A stretch of DNA of 64,000 nucleotides from CAIYWZ01 sp964497925 (GCA_964497925.1 CAZCFE010000005.1:22157-86156), one strand, 5' to 3'; shown: positions 25,917 through 35,227, numbered from the stretch's first letter. Notes: generated from the letters alone by a model not told the origin. Numbers and translations: made by a program.

Positions 25917-26372
25917 TCAAACTTCATCATCTGAAGAATCACCCAAAAAGGATTCTCTTCTTTTGTTAGACTTAAAAGATCTAGCAGGCTTTTCAAGCGC
26001 TTCTTTTGATTCTTTAATAATAATTTTATATTTTTCATATTCTTCTCTTAGATATCGATCTTTAAATCGTTTTCCAAATATACGTAAAAAATTAAGATCT
26101 TCTAATGACATTTGCTCCGGAATACAAGTAATCATATTGTGAGCCAACTTCATTTTCCAAATATGAGATGATGGTGTTTTTAAAATTTGGATTAATTCTC
26201 CACAAAGGATATCCGTACCTGATAATCTTGTTTTATCTGTAAAAAAAAGATTCAAATCCTCTTCTGATTGCGCAAAAACTACTTCTTTCGTGCTATTGTT
26301 AAACTCTAAATCAATTATACTGCTTGCTTGAACTTTTTGAAGCATAAATACCGCTATAAATATATATTTCAT
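25917..26372 (-). CDS. Small exported protein of unknown function
   Basis: I do not recognise this 151-residue protein. The start at 26372 is preferred because GAGGG lies just upstream and it yields a signal peptide, MKYIFIAVFMLQKVQASS, with cleavage likely after QAS. The mature part has about 130 residues: a mixed segment with two cysteines (ILCGEL and MITCIPEQ), which could form a disulfide in the periplasm, a helical charged stretch rich in Lys/Glu/Tyr, and a basic then acidic tail (SNKRRESFLGDSSDDEV). The segment IPEQMSLEDLNFL has a faint leucine-rich look but no clear repeat. It is a single gene on the minus strand upstream of hppA. Confidence 0.65.
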   Translation of the reverse strand: MKYIFIAVFMLQKVQASSIIDLEFNNSTKEVVFAQSEEDLNLFFTDKTRLSGTDILCGELIQILKTPSSHIWKMKLAHNMITCIPEQMSLEDLNFLRIFGKRFKDRYLREEYEKYKIIIKESKEALEKPARSFKSNKRRESFLGDSSDDEV

Positions 26373-26514
26373 AAAACCCTCTTTTAGTTGATATTTTATT
26401 TTCAATATATACTTGTTTAATTTGTAATAATAAAGCTTTTTTCAATATCGCATTATTTTATAGATTATGATATAGTCCGATTCATGTTGGTTTTAAAATG
26501 GTTAATTATTGAAA

Positions 26515-28440
26515 ATGAATAGAAAAATATGGCACCCAAGCGCAAATCGCGTTCGAAAAAGCAGAGTTTTAAGCTTTATAAAGAATCTGGAAGAAGACAT
26601 TGATGACTTTCAGGAGCTTCATGAATTTTCAATAAATTTCCCAGATAAGTTTTGGGGAGCTGCCTGGGATTTTTTTGAAATAATTGGCCAAAAAGGTGAC
26701 ACCATCTATCAACCTCATGAAATTTTTTATAAAAGTTCCTATTTTCCAAATGCAAAAATAAATTTTGCACAAAACATGATTAAGCACAAAGGCTCAGATG
26801 AAGCAATTGTTTTTTGGGGTGAGAATAAAGATCGACGAGCTTTTACATTTGATGATGTAAACAAAAAGTCAATCGCGTTTGCAAAAAGTTTACTTGATTG
26901 TGGAATTTTAGCTGGAGATAGAGTCGCAGCATACGTCCCCAATATCCCCGAGGTCATTATATCCATGATTGGAGCAAGCGCAGTTGGCGCGATCTGGTCT
27001 TCATGCTCCCCTGATTTTGGAATTAACGGCGTGTTAGATCGGTTTTCCCAAATTGAGCCCAAAGTTTTGATTACAACAGATGGATACATGTATGGGGGGA
27101 AATACCACTGCAATCTTGAGAAACTCCCCCAAATCCTAGAAGGGTTACCTAGCGTTGAAAAAGTAATTGTGATTCCTTTTTTTCAAGAAGCCAAAGATAT
27201 GCCAGAAAATGCCATTCTTTTTAATGACTTTATTGCAAACCAAGATACATCAAACTTTATATTTGAATTATTTCCATTTGATCACCCTTTGTATATCTTA
27301 TTCTCCTCAGGAACAACCGGAAAACCAAAATGCATTGTTCATGGAGCAGGAAGGGTCTTGCTACAACATTTGAAAGAACATCAACTGCATAGCGATATTC
27401 AAAAAAAAGATCGTGTTTTTTATTTTTCAACATGCGGCTGGATGATGTGGAATTGGCAAGCATCGGCTCTTGCAAGTGGCGCAACATTAATCCTATATGA
27501 CGGATCTCCGTTTGCATACAAAGGTAAAATCTTGCTTGATTTGGCCTCGTCTGAACGTGTGACATTTTTTGGTGTTTCAGCAAAATATATTGATGCATTG
27601 TCCAAAACAAGCATTATCCCAAACAGTTTATATGAGTTTGAATCTTTACGCACAATTGCCTCAACTGGATCCCCTTTGTCCCCAGAAGGATTTGATTTTA
27701 TCTATTCTTCTTTTAAATCAGATGTTCAATTAGCCTCTATTTCTGGAGGAACAGATTTGGTTGGATGTTTTGTTCTTGGGAACCCAATAGGGCCTGTGTA
27801 TCGAGGAGAAATTCAATCTTCCGGACTTGGGATGATGGTGGATGTTTTGAATGACCAGGGCGTTTCTGTCATAGAAGAAAAAGGTGAATTGGTTTGCAAA
27901 AACCCATTCATGTCCCAACCGATTTATTTTTGGAATGATAAAGATGACGTGAAACGGATTGAAACATATTTTTCAAAATATCAAGGAATATGGCATCATG
28001 GAGATTACGTTGAAAAAACTTGCAATGGGGGCTTTATCATTCATGGAAGGTCAGACACGACTTTGAATCCAGGAGGTGTTCGAATCGGCACAGCAGAAAT
28101 TTATCGTCAAGTTGAAAAAGTAGAAGAAGTCTTTGAATCTTTGGTTATTGGACAAGAGTATCAAAATGATGTTCGCGTGATTTTATTTGTAAAACTTAAA
28201 GAAGGTATTCTTCTGTGTGATAATTTAATTGATAAAATAAAACACGAAATAAGAGAAAATGCAACACCAAGACACGTGCCGGCAAAAGTGATTCAAGTTC
28301 CAGATATCCCAAAAACAAAATCTGGAAAAATCACTGAAATTGCTGTTAGGGATTTAATTCATGGCAAGAAAATCAATAATGTAGAAGCAATTTTAAATCC
28401 AGAATCTTTGATTTTTTATGAACAACTGGTTATTGATTGA
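26515..28440 (+). CDS. aacS: Acetoacetate--CoA ligase
   Basis: Activates acetoacetate to acetoacetyl-CoA using ATP; 641 residues of the acyl-CoA synthetase (ANL) family. Seen: the P-loop LFSSGTTGKPKCIVHG, the acetoacetyl-specific W-rich TCGWMMWNWQ, the A5-type SISGGTDLVGCF, GVRIGTAEIYRQVE, and the C-terminal catalytic lysine in PKTKSGKITEIAVRDLIHG. The last motif with KKINNVEA is typical of acetoacetyl-CoA rather than acetyl-CoA synthetase. An ATG at 26515 is preferred over TTG six bases earlier; no strong ribosome site is seen. No polyhydroxybutyrate or thiolase gene is nearby, so it may let the cell use host ketone bodies. holB follows after three bases. Confidence 0.92.
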   Translation: MNRKIWHPSANRVRKSRVLSFIKNLEEDIDDFQELHEFSINFPDKFWGAAWDFFEIIGQKGDTIYQPHEIFYKSSYFPNAKINFAQNMIKHKGSDEAIVFWGENKDRRAFTFDDVNKKSIAFAKSLLDCGILAGDRVAAYVPNIPEVIISMIGASAVGAIWSSCSPDFGINGVLDRFSQIEPKVLITTDGYMYGGKYHCNLEKLPQILEGLPSVEKVIVIPFFQEAKDMPENAILFNDFIANQDTSNFIFELFPFDHPLYILFSSGTTGKPKCIVHGAGRVLLQHLKEHQLHSDIQKKDRVFYFSTCGWMMWNWQASALASGATLILYDGSPFAYKGKILLDLASSERVTFFGVSAKYIDALSKTSIIPNSLYEFESLRTIASTGSPLSPEGFDFIYSSFKSDVQLASISGGTDLVGCFVLGNPIGPVYRGEIQSSGLGMMVDVLNDQGVSVIEEKGELVCKNPFMSQPIYFWNDKDDVKRIETYFSKYQGIWHHGDYVEKTCNGGFIIHGRSDTTLNPGGVRIGTAEIYRQVEKVEEVFESLVIGQEYQNDVRVILFVKLKEGILLCDNLIDKIKHEIRENATPRHVPAKVIQVPDIPKTKSGKITEIAVRDLIHGKKINNVEAILNPESLIFYEQLVID

Positions 28441-28443
28441 AAT

Positions 28444-29307
28444 ATGATTCTAGGGCATGACACTCAAATCAACTTCTTTAAAAGCAGATTCTCCTCTGGA
28501 GCCTGTCATCATGCATGGCTTTTAAAAGGACAAAAAGGTATTGGGAAATATAAATCCGCTCTTGAATTCGCAAAGCACGTTTTAAATTGCAATATTGACC
28601 TTGCAACCAACTCCCATCCAGATCTTAAAATTATTTCTAAAAAAGAGGATAAGGCATTAAACGTAGAAGAGGTGAGAAACTCTCTTGATTTTTTAAACAA
28701 AACTACCATTGATGGAGGGTGGAAGGTTTTTTTGATTGATTCTATTGGGGATTTAAATACTCATTCTCAAAATGCCCTTCTTAAAATACTAGAGGAGCCA
28801 AGACCAAGAACCATTTTTTTAATTGTTTTGCATGACGGCGAGAAAATGCTCTCAACAATCAAATCACGTGCCGTCCCCCTTGTTTTTGCATCTTTAACAA
28901 AGAATAACATCTTAAAATATATGAATGAAAACCATCAAAACACTCCCATAGAATATGTGCAACTTGCATGTGGATCAATTGGCAGACTTGAAGAGATGAT
29001 TGTAAAAGATGGGATTTCAGTTTATCAATTCGCTATCGATTGCATTCTTTCTGGTAAACAAATTTCTTTTTCTCAGCTTTCTATAAAACATAGCCCTTTA
29101 TTTTTAGCTCAAATGACTACAATTATCTATCATCGCCTCATTCTTTCGCACACAGGCCAAGTTTTTGAACCCATTTATAAGAATGAGAAAGATGATTTGC
29201 AAAAAATGATAAGAAAAACGGACTGGAGAAAAATAGGTTCTATTTTTGAAAATACAAAAATAGCTCAAAGTCTTCACCTTGAGCCATCCTCTGTTTTTCT
29301 TAGCTAA
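28444..29307 (+). CDS. holB: DNA polymerase III delta' subunit
   Basis: The clamp-loader subunit that, with tau/gamma and delta, loads the beta clamp. The 287-residue protein has the AAA+ fold: N-terminal HAWLLKGQKGIGKYK (a Walker A in which the usual Ser/Thr after GK is replaced by Tyr, so ATP binding is doubtful as in known delta' proteins), KVFLIDSIGDLN, NALLKILEEPRPRTIFLI, and the sensor-like TIKSRAVPL. The zinc cysteines of some delta' proteins are not evident. It starts three bases after aacS and converges with glmM across 19 bases. tmk, often found beside holB, is absent. Confidence 0.9.
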   Translation: MILGHDTQINFFKSRFSSGACHHAWLLKGQKGIGKYKSALEFAKHVLNCNIDLATNSHPDLKIISKKEDKALNVEEVRNSLDFLNKTTIDGGWKVFLIDSIGDLNTHSQNALLKILEEPRPRTIFLIVLHDGEKMLSTIKSRAVPLVFASLTKNNILKYMNENHQNTPIEYVQLACGSIGRLEEMIVKDGISVYQFAIDCILSGKQISFSQLSIKHSPLFLAQMTTIIYHRLILSHTGQVFEPIYKNEKDDLQKMIRKTDWRKIGSIFENTKIAQSLHLEPSSVFLS

Positions 29308-29326
29308 CTTGTCTTACTTTTAATAT

Positions 29327-30625
29327 TTATTTTGGAATTAGACTGATAATATGGCGCATTTCTTTTTCAAGAAGGGCCTCATCTTCGCACTCAACCATCA
29401 CACGCACCAAATTTTCAGTTCCGGACTTTCGAACAGATACACGTCCCCTATCAGCTAAATTTCTTGAAATCTCATCGATTTCATTTTTAAAATTTTCATC
29501 CTGTAAAAACAATGTATTCTTAACACTTAAAGAAATTAATTGCTGTGGGATAGGTTTGAATTTACGAAAAAATGATGTTTTGTCTTTAGCAAGAACATAT
29601 TTATTTAAAACGTGCAAAGCAACTAATAAGCCATCACCCGTTGGGCTGTAATCACGCATAATGATATGTCCTGATTGTTCTCCTCCCAAGGAGTGCCCAT
29701 TTTCAACCATGGCTTTATAAACATTCTTATCGCCAACTGATGTGCGAATAAATCCAACACCTTTTTGGGTGAAATACCTCTCAAGTCCAAGATTAGACAT
29801 AATTGTAGCAACGACTGTTTTTTCAAAATCATCAGCTAAAATTGCAATAATTTGATCGCCATCTACAAGAGCCCCAGTGCGATCTATAAACAACAGTCTG
29901 TCACCATCTCCATCAAAAGCAATACCTAAATCACATTTTTTTTCTTTAACAATCTTGCAGATTTCTTCAGGGGATGTTGATCCAACCTTATGATTGATAT
30001 TTACACCATTTGGTTCAACGCCAATAGCTATAACTTTGGCTCCGTAAAACTTTAAAATTTCAGGGGCTATTTTATACGTAGATCCATGTGCACAATCCAA
30101 GGCAATTTTCATCCCTTTTAAATTCAGCCCTTCATGAAACATAGATTTAAGATAATTCATATAAGGTGCTTCATAAGAAGCTGTTTGATAGCACCCTGCC
30201 TTTACGGGCTCTTCTTTAATACATACAGATAAAAGTTTTTCAATCGCTTCTTCTTGCTCATCTAAAAGTTTAGATCCGTCACTTTTAAAAAGTTTAATAC
30301 CGTTGTCTATAAAAATATTATGTGATGCAGAAATCATCACGCCTAAAGTTGCATTTAAATGCTTTACCATAAATGACAAAGCAGGCGTTGTAGTAACGTC
30401 AATATCAATCACATTCACACCAACTTTTAAACATTCCTGTGTAAATAGATTTTGAATAATAGGGCTAGAATAACGTGGATCGTGCCCAATGACAACTGAT
30501 GCATTTTTCTCATGATGTTTAAGCCAAGAACAAATCGCGCGGGCAAGCAAAACAATGGTAATATCATCCATTGGATAAAGACCGTATTCACCCCGCACAC
30601 CATCAGTGCCAAATATTTTCTTCAT
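29327..30625 (-). CDS. glmM: Phosphoglucosamine mutase
   Basis: Converts glucosamine-6-phosphate to glucosamine-1-phosphate for UDP-GlcNAc, the precursor of peptidoglycan and lipid A. The 432 residues are slightly short of the usual 445 but all four domains are present: FGTDGVRG at the N-terminus, the phosphoserine in ISASHN (S101), metal loop AFDGDGDRLLFID, sugar loop GGEQSGHIIM, and phosphate loop RKSGTENLVRVMVE. It lies two bases downstream of ftsH, the same order as in many proteobacteria. Continued need for cell-wall precursors agrees with the Pal, CpoB and NlpD-like genes in this window. Confidence 0.97.
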   Translation of the reverse strand: MKKIFGTDGVRGEYGLYPMDDITIVLLARAICSWLKHHEKNASVVIGHDPRYSSPIIQNLFTQECLKVGVNVIDIDVTTTPALSFMVKHLNATLGVMISASHNIFIDNGIKLFKSDGSKLLDEQEEAIEKLLSVCIKEEPVKAGCYQTASYEAPYMNYLKSMFHEGLNLKGMKIALDCAHGSTYKIAPEILKFYGAKVIAIGVEPNGVNINHKVGSTSPEEICKIVKEKKCDLGIAFDGDGDRLLFIDRTGALVDGDQIIAILADDFEKTVVATIMSNLGLERYFTQKGVGFIRTSVGDKNVYKAMVENGHSLGGEQSGHIIMRDYSPTGDGLLVALHVLNKYVLAKDKTSFFRKFKPIPQQLISLSVKNTLFLQDENFKNEIDEISRNLADRGRVSVRKSGTENLVRVMVECEDEALLEKEMRHIISLIPK

Positions 30626-30627
30626 AA

Positions 30628-32556
30628 TTATACTCCAGGTTCAGGAGTCGGCTCTAGCGTATCAGAATCTTTTTTACGTCGCTTCGTTAAATCAAGGGTT
30701 GAGATTTCCTCACGTTGATCTTTTGTCGGCATATCTTGCACACGGTCGAGCTTTCCTCCAGTTAAAAGGATCTGGATCTCTTCTCCAGATAATGTCTCAT
30801 ACTCTAACAAAGAGGATGCCAGCAAATCAAGCTGTTTTTTATTTTTTTTCAATATTTTTTCAGCTGTAACATAACATGCGTCCACAATAAATTTAATTTC
30901 TTGATCAATCAATTGCGCTGTTGACTCAGAAAGATTTTTTTGCTGCGTGACTGAATGCCCCAAAAAGACTTCTTGGGAAGATTGTCCATAACTTAAAGGC
31001 CCCAAAACATCGCTCATCCCCCACTCTGTCACCATACGCCGTGCCATTTCTGTTGCCATTTTTATGTCTGACGAAGCACCCGTGGTAACTTTGCTTTTTC
31101 CAAAAATCATTTCTTCTGAAATGCGGCCTCCCATCGCAACAGCAATATCAGCTAAGATTTTTGCTCTAGACATCGAAATACGATCACGTTCAGGTAATCT
31201 CATAACCATCCCAAGAGCCCTTCCTCTTGGTATAATTGTGGCTTTATGAATGGGATCGGAATCCTCTAAGTGAAACGCGACCAAAGCATGGCCACCCTCA
31301 TGATAAGCTGTTAAGCTTTTTTCATCATCACTCATAGACAACGACCTTCTTTCAGCACCCATCATAATTTTATCTTTGGCAAGCTCAAAGTGCTCCATCG
31401 TGATTAAATTACGATTTTGACGCGCAGCAAGCAAGGCAGCCTCATTGACCAAATTTGCAAGATCCGCACCTGAAAAACCTGGGGTTCCTCTGGCAACAAC
31501 CTTTAGATCCACATTTTGATGAAGAGGCGAGTTTCTCGCGTGAACTTTTAAGATTTTCTCTCTTCCAACCAGGTCAGGATTTGGGACTTCGATTTGACGA
31601 TCAAATCTCCCCGGACGCAACAGTGCCGGATCCAACACATCGGGTCGGTTTGTCGCTGCAATAATAATCACGCCTTGATTCCCATCAAAGCCATCCATCT
31701 CAACCAACATCTGGTTAAGCGTTTGTTCCCGTTCATCGTTCCCACCGCCAAGGCCTGCTCCACGATGGCGACCAACCGCATCAATTTCATCAATAAAAAT
31801 AATACATGGTGCGCTTTTACGCCCTTGTTCAAACATATCGCGCACACGACTAGCCCCAACTCCTACGAACATTTCAACGAAATCGGATCCCGAAATACTA
31901 AAAAATGGAACATTCGCTTCACCGGCTATTGCCTTTGCTAGCAATGTTTTCCCCGTGCCGGGAGGCCCAATCAGCAAAACACCTCTTGGGATTTTCCCGC
32001 CAAGTTTATGGAATTTTTTGGGAGATTTTAAAAAGTCTACAATTTCTTCCAAATCTTCTTTTGCTTCATCAATTCCCGCAACATCATTAAACGTTACTGT
32101 ATTTTTACCTTCTTCCATAAGCTTTGCTTTTGATCGTCCGAACCCCATAGACTTGCCAGCACCTCCATTCATTTGGCGCATAAAGAAAATCCACACACCA
32201 ATCAAAAGAAGCATCGGAAACCAAGAAAGCAAAACTTGGAATATAGAGGGCATATCTTCATCCATGGGAACAAACCGTACACGGACATTTTTTTCTTGCA
32301 TCTTGTCTGCAAATATTTGTGGACTTCCAATTTGAGTGGAAAAAGAACGACCATCAGTCAACTTTCCAAGTGCTATATTACCCTTAACATCCACTTCAGA
32401 AATAGACCCTTGGCCTGCTAAGTTTATCACTTCAGAGTAAGGAAGGCTGTTATACACTTGCTTTCCTCCGCTTTGGTACGAATTAACCACAAATAAAAGT
32501 CCGGCAAATACCGCAACCCAAATCAGTAAATTCTTTAAAAAATTATTATTTTCCAC
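30628..32556 (-). CDS. ftsH: ATP-dependent zinc metalloprotease FtsH
   Basis: Membrane-anchored AAA+ protease that degrades misfolded membrane proteins and regulators such as LpxC. The start is taken as GTG at 32556, with GGAG eight bases upstream; this gives 642 residues and the family N-terminus NFLKNLLIWVAVF. Two membrane helices (about 7-24 and 107-125), Walker A GPPGTGKT (197-204), Walker B IIFIDEIDAVGR, the SRH with RPGRFDR, and the zinc site HEGGH (H419, H423). The more usual HEAGH has Gly here. It follows tilS after 22 bases in the conserved tilS-ftsH order. Confidence 0.97.
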   Translation of the reverse strand: MENNNFLKNLLIWVAVFAGLLFVVNSYQSGGKQVYNSLPYSEVINLAGQGSISEVDVKGNIALGKLTDGRSFSTQIGSPQIFADKMQEKNVRVRFVPMDEDMPSIFQVLLSWFPMLLLIGVWIFFMRQMNGGAGKSMGFGRSKAKLMEEGKNTVTFNDVAGIDEAKEDLEEIVDFLKSPKKFHKLGGKIPRGVLLIGPPGTGKTLLAKAIAGEANVPFFSISGSDFVEMFVGVGASRVRDMFEQGRKSAPCIIFIDEIDAVGRHRGAGLGGGNDEREQTLNQMLVEMDGFDGNQGVIIIAATNRPDVLDPALLRPGRFDRQIEVPNPDLVGREKILKVHARNSPLHQNVDLKVVARGTPGFSGADLANLVNEAALLAARQNRNLITMEHFELAKDKIMMGAERRSLSMSDDEKSLTAYHEGGHALVAFHLEDSDPIHKATIIPRGRALGMVMRLPERDRISMSRAKILADIAVAMGGRISEEMIFGKSKVTTGASSDIKMATEMARRMVTEWGMSDVLGPLSYGQSSQEVFLGHSVTQQKNLSESTAQLIDQEIKFIVDACYVTAEKILKKNKKQLDLLASSLLEYETLSGEEIQILLTGGKLDRVQDMPTKDQREEISTLDLTKRRKKDSDTLEPTPEPGV

Positions 32557-32578
32557 AAAATTGCTCCATTTATATTTT

Positions 32579-33775
32579 TCAAGAAACTTCGAAAGGAAGA
32601 AAAGCAAGAGGTCTTGAAACCGTTGACATAATCTCCACAATCCACCCTTTCCTTTTGATGCACTCCAAATTGTACTCTAAATCTTCCAAAAACACAAATA
32701 AATCCTCCAAAAAAATACAAGGCAAAGCAGATTTTGTTTTAGAAAATAAGAAGTTTACCCTTGGCGATTTTTTCACGTGCATGCACTCATTCCAATGCAA
32801 AGTTTTTAATAACAAACTCCCGTTCCCTGTTTTTTGAATTTTTAATTCATATCCCCCAAAGATAAAAATCCCCGAATTCAAAATTTCCATAGAAGACGAG
32901 CTTTGCTTCTCAAAAGAAACATATAAAATCTTCTCTTTCCAAAACCAATACAAACCATATGAGGCAATTGTTTTTTTGCTTAAAATTCTCTTTGTTGTTT
33001 GAGTTTTAAAAAACCCTTTATACCCCATAATTCTGGCGATTTTTTCTATAAAGATCTCTTGCATGAAATAGGGAATATAAGAAAAAGAAAAATCTACTTT
33101 TACCACATCTGGCGTTTCCCAAGAAACGTGCCTATTGGTCAACGCAAGAACAAAATTCTCTGCGTAAGACCTTAGCGCTCCAATCAAACGAATGAAATGT
33201 AAATAGCCTTCTTGCTCTTGCACACGTCTTGCCTGCGTTCTTAAATATTTCATATTTTCATTAGATGGGTCTTGTGCGTATGGGGTATCTTTTAAGAAAT
33301 CCATCAACTCAAGCTTAGAAAACCCAAGTAGCGGCCTTGCAAGAATCACCCCTCTATTTTCAGATAAAGAGCTCATTGAAGCAAGCCCCATTAAGCCACT
33401 TTTCTGCCAAACTCGCATAATAAAAGTTTCAATTAAATCATTTTGATGGTGCCCAAGAAAGAGAATGTCTATATCGTTTTGAACACAAAAATCCAGTAAT
33501 AATTCATACCTTGCAGATCTTGATTCGTCTTGGGTTTTGGTCCCTTTTGGTTTCCATCTTAATATGTGGTGTGGTAGATTTAAAGATAGGCAAAAAAGAG
33601 CCACATTGAAGGCCTCATCCTTTGATTCAGGTCTTAATCCATGATCTACAGTCAAAACAACAATATTGGGATGATTTTTAAGCATTACCAAAAGAGCCAT
33701 GCTATCAGGGCCCCCTGACACAGCAACAGCAATTTTTTTATTTACAATTAAGGAGCTGAATTTGCTTGGTAGCAT
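32579..33775 (-). CDS. tilS: tRNA(Ile)-lysidine synthase
   Basis: Converts C34 of tRNA-Ile(CAU) to lysidine so that it reads AUA and is charged with Ile. The 398-residue protein has the PP-loop SGGPDS (20-25), VLTVDHGLRPES, FLGHHQNDLIETF and GLMGLASM, all characteristic of TilS N-terminal domains. The C-terminal part is poorly conserved, as is usual. The start lies inside cpoB, overlapping it by 38 bases, with GAGAG just upstream. AUA codons are frequent in this AT-rich genome, so the enzyme should be essential. Confidence 0.94.
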   Translation of the reverse strand: MLPSKFSSLIVNKKIAVAVSGGPDSMALLVMLKNHPNIVVLTVDHGLRPESKDEAFNVALFCLSLNLPHHILRWKPKGTKTQDESRSARYELLLDFCVQNDIDILFLGHHQNDLIETFIMRVWQKSGLMGLASMSSLSENRGVILARPLLGFSKLELMDFLKDTPYAQDPSNENMKYLRTQARRVQEQEGYLHFIRLIGALRSYAENFVLALTNRHVSWETPDVVKVDFSFSYIPYFMQEIFIEKIARIMGYKGFFKTQTTKRILSKKTIASYGLYWFWKEKILYVSFEKQSSSSMEILNSGIFIFGGYELKIQKTGNGSLLLKTLHWNECMHVKKSPRVNFLFSKTKSALPCIFLEDLFVFLEDLEYNLECIKRKGWIVEIMSTVSRPLAFLPFEVS

Positions 33776-34424
33776 TATCTCTCAAATCGACTGAAATACT
33801 GGGAAGAGAAAGTAACTTTTTCAAAGCAACACAAGCCTGGTCTGGTTTTTTTAATTCACTCAAAGTCAAAGATAAAATCCAAATCGCACGGGGCTCTTCA
33901 GGGGAATCTTTGTATTCTACTAGCCCTTTTTTAATCAAAGAAATTGCTTTTTCATATTCTTTTTGAGAGTAATAATAATCAGCCAAGAAAAAATACGCCT
34001 TGGCGGCTAATGCATGAGCCTTGTGTGTTTTCGTGAAATTTTTTATAATATTTTCGATATCAGGATCTTTTTGAATTGCAAGCTGTTTTATTTTTTCAAA
34101 CTCACTCACAGGATCCCCTTCACTTGCACTCTCAGGCAAAGTTTCATGAAAATCCAAAGACTTCTCTTTTATCTCCCCTGCAAGGTTTGAATTGTTGGAA
34201 GATCTTAATATTTCAATAAGTTTTTCCAGACGATCAACTTTTTCTTCTAATGTGCGAATTTTATCGTGAACATCTCCCAACGAAGGAACGCCATCTTCAG
34301 GAACAATATCTGGAGGTAGAATACTCGTTGCCTCTTGATCAGACACATTTTGAATTGCTTTTTCAATAACATTAGCATCTAATGGGACAGCAAAAAAAGA
34401 AAGAAAGAAAATTATATATATCAT
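33738..34424 (-). CDS. cpoB: Tol-Pal associated periplasmic protein CpoB (YbgF)
   Basis: A 228-residue exported protein: signal peptide (IYIIFFLSFFAVPLDA), a coiled coil at about 50-75 (DKIRTLEEKVDRLEKLIEI), a linker, and TPR repeats to the end (ALAAKAYFFLADYYYSQKEY and later helices). CpoB coordinates peptidoglycan synthesis with outer-membrane constriction at division through TolA and PBP1B. It is shorter than most because the linker is compact. No ribosome site precedes the ATG, and a strong terminator hairpin lies just upstream, so its expression should depend on readthrough or a different start mechanism. Confidence 0.88.
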   Translation of the reverse strand: MIYIIFFLSFFAVPLDANVIEKAIQNVSDQEATSILPPDIVPEDGVPSLGDVHDKIRTLEEKVDRLEKLIEILRSSNNSNLAGEIKEKSLDFHETLPESASEGDPVSEFEKIKQLAIQKDPDIENIIKNFTKTHKAHALAAKAYFFLADYYYSQKEYEKAISLIKKGLVEYKDSPEEPRAIWILSLTLSELKKPDQACVALKKLLSLPSISVDLRDNATKQIQLLNCK

Positions 34425-34438
34425 TTTTTGAAAACTTT

Positions 34439-34471
34439 AAAAAAATCGGCTTTTGGATTACCAAAAGCCGA
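34439..34471 (-). terminator. Strong hairpin terminator or attenuator between pal and cpoB
   Basis: TCGGCTTTTGG (34446-34456) and CCAAAAGCCGA (34461-34471) form a perfect 11-pair stem with a four-base loop. On the minus strand it is followed by seven T residues (34445-34439). It stands 25 bases after pal and 15 bases before the cpoB start codon. Confidence 0.9.
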
Positions 34472-34496
34472 AATATATTCAAAAGCTATAATACGC

Positions 34497-34961
34497 TTAT
34501 TGAGCAACTGTTACAGCGCGACGGTTCTTACCGTGAGCTGCCTCATCGTTACCAAGATCAGCTGGACGACCTTTACCATAGCTTACGATTTCTGCGCGTG
34601 TTGGAGCAACGCCCAATGCTGTCAAGTAGTTATGAGCTGCCTTAGCGCGTCTTTCACCAAGACCCATGTTATAAGCTTCAGATCCGCGAACGTCACAATG
34701 TCCTTCGATGACAATTTTTTGTTCTGGACGAGCATTCAAATAACCTGCTTGTTGTGTTAATGTTTTTTGCCCTTCAGCAGTAACATCTGATTTATTAAGA
34801 GCGAAGAATACGCGATCGCCATTCGGTCCCATTTGAGAAATGAAATCAGTTCCGACATTACCCATACCAGCTTTTGATGAGCTATCAGAAGGAACATCAC
34901 TACAAGAAGCCAAAACTCCTGCTACAACTAAAGAAACTATTGTTTTTGTATTAAAACGCAT
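34497..34961 (-). CDS. pal: Peptidoglycan-associated lipoprotein Pal
   Basis: An outer-membrane lipoprotein that ties the outer membrane to peptidoglycan as part of Tol-Pal. The 154 residues include a signal peptide with lipobox LASC (C20), a short linker, and an OmpA-like domain with the diaminopimelate-binding region VIEGHCDVRGSEAYNMGLGERRA and the closing GKNRRAVTV. It is the first gene of its strand here; tolQ, tolR, tolA and tolB, which usually precede pal, are not next to it. AGGTAA lies ten bases upstream of the ATG. Expression is probably high and separated from cpoB by the terminator. Confidence 0.96.
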   Translation of the reverse strand: MRFNTKTIVSLVVAGVLASCSDVPSDSSSKAGMGNVGTDFISQMGPNGDRVFFALNKSDVTAEGQKTLTQQAGYLNARPEQKIVIEGHCDVRGSEAYNMGLGERRAKAAHNYLTALGVAPTRAEIVSYGKGRPADLGNDEAAHGKNRRAVTVAQ

Positions 34962-35163
34962 TTTTATTATTACCTTTCATTTATTAACTTACATAAGTTT
35001 TCGCATTTTTAGCAGGGCCACATAACGACCCTTTTACTTAAACCTTTACACTTTTTATCACAAAACCCCTCCATTTGTAATCTTTTTTTCATATAAATAA
35101 ACACCCCTTGACTTATTCCTCCTTGTGTGTTGCATATAAACAACATTTTTTTGCATTATTATC

Positions 35164-35192
35164 TTGAAATTTATCTTTTTTTAATAGATAGT
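35164..35192 (+). promoter_or_regulatory. Possible promoter for the DUF465 gene
   Basis: TTGAAA (35164-35169), 17-base spacer, GATAGT (35187-35192), 35 bases before the start codon. A TTGACT at about 35108 with a poor -10 is an alternative. The rest of the 266-base divergent gap (34962-35227) is AT-rich; only a weak hairpin in the pal leader (around 35015) was seen. Confidence 0.4.
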
Positions 35193-35227
35193 TAACTTGT
35201 GCAAACTTAATCAACAGAGGTGTTACA

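Noticed and set aside
25852..26142. Open frame on the plus strand opposite the small exported protein
   Set aside because: The minus-strand frame has a signal peptide and ribosome site; the plus frame has neither.
32557..32640. Longer FtsH start overlapping tilS
   Set aside because: The GTG at 32556 has a proper ribosome site and gives the usual FtsH N-terminus; the extra 28 residues are the tilS end read in another frame.
34962..35227. tRNA or small RNA gene in the gap between pal and the DUF465 gene
   Set aside because: No cloverleaf or stable long hairpin was found; only AT-rich sequence and weak stems.
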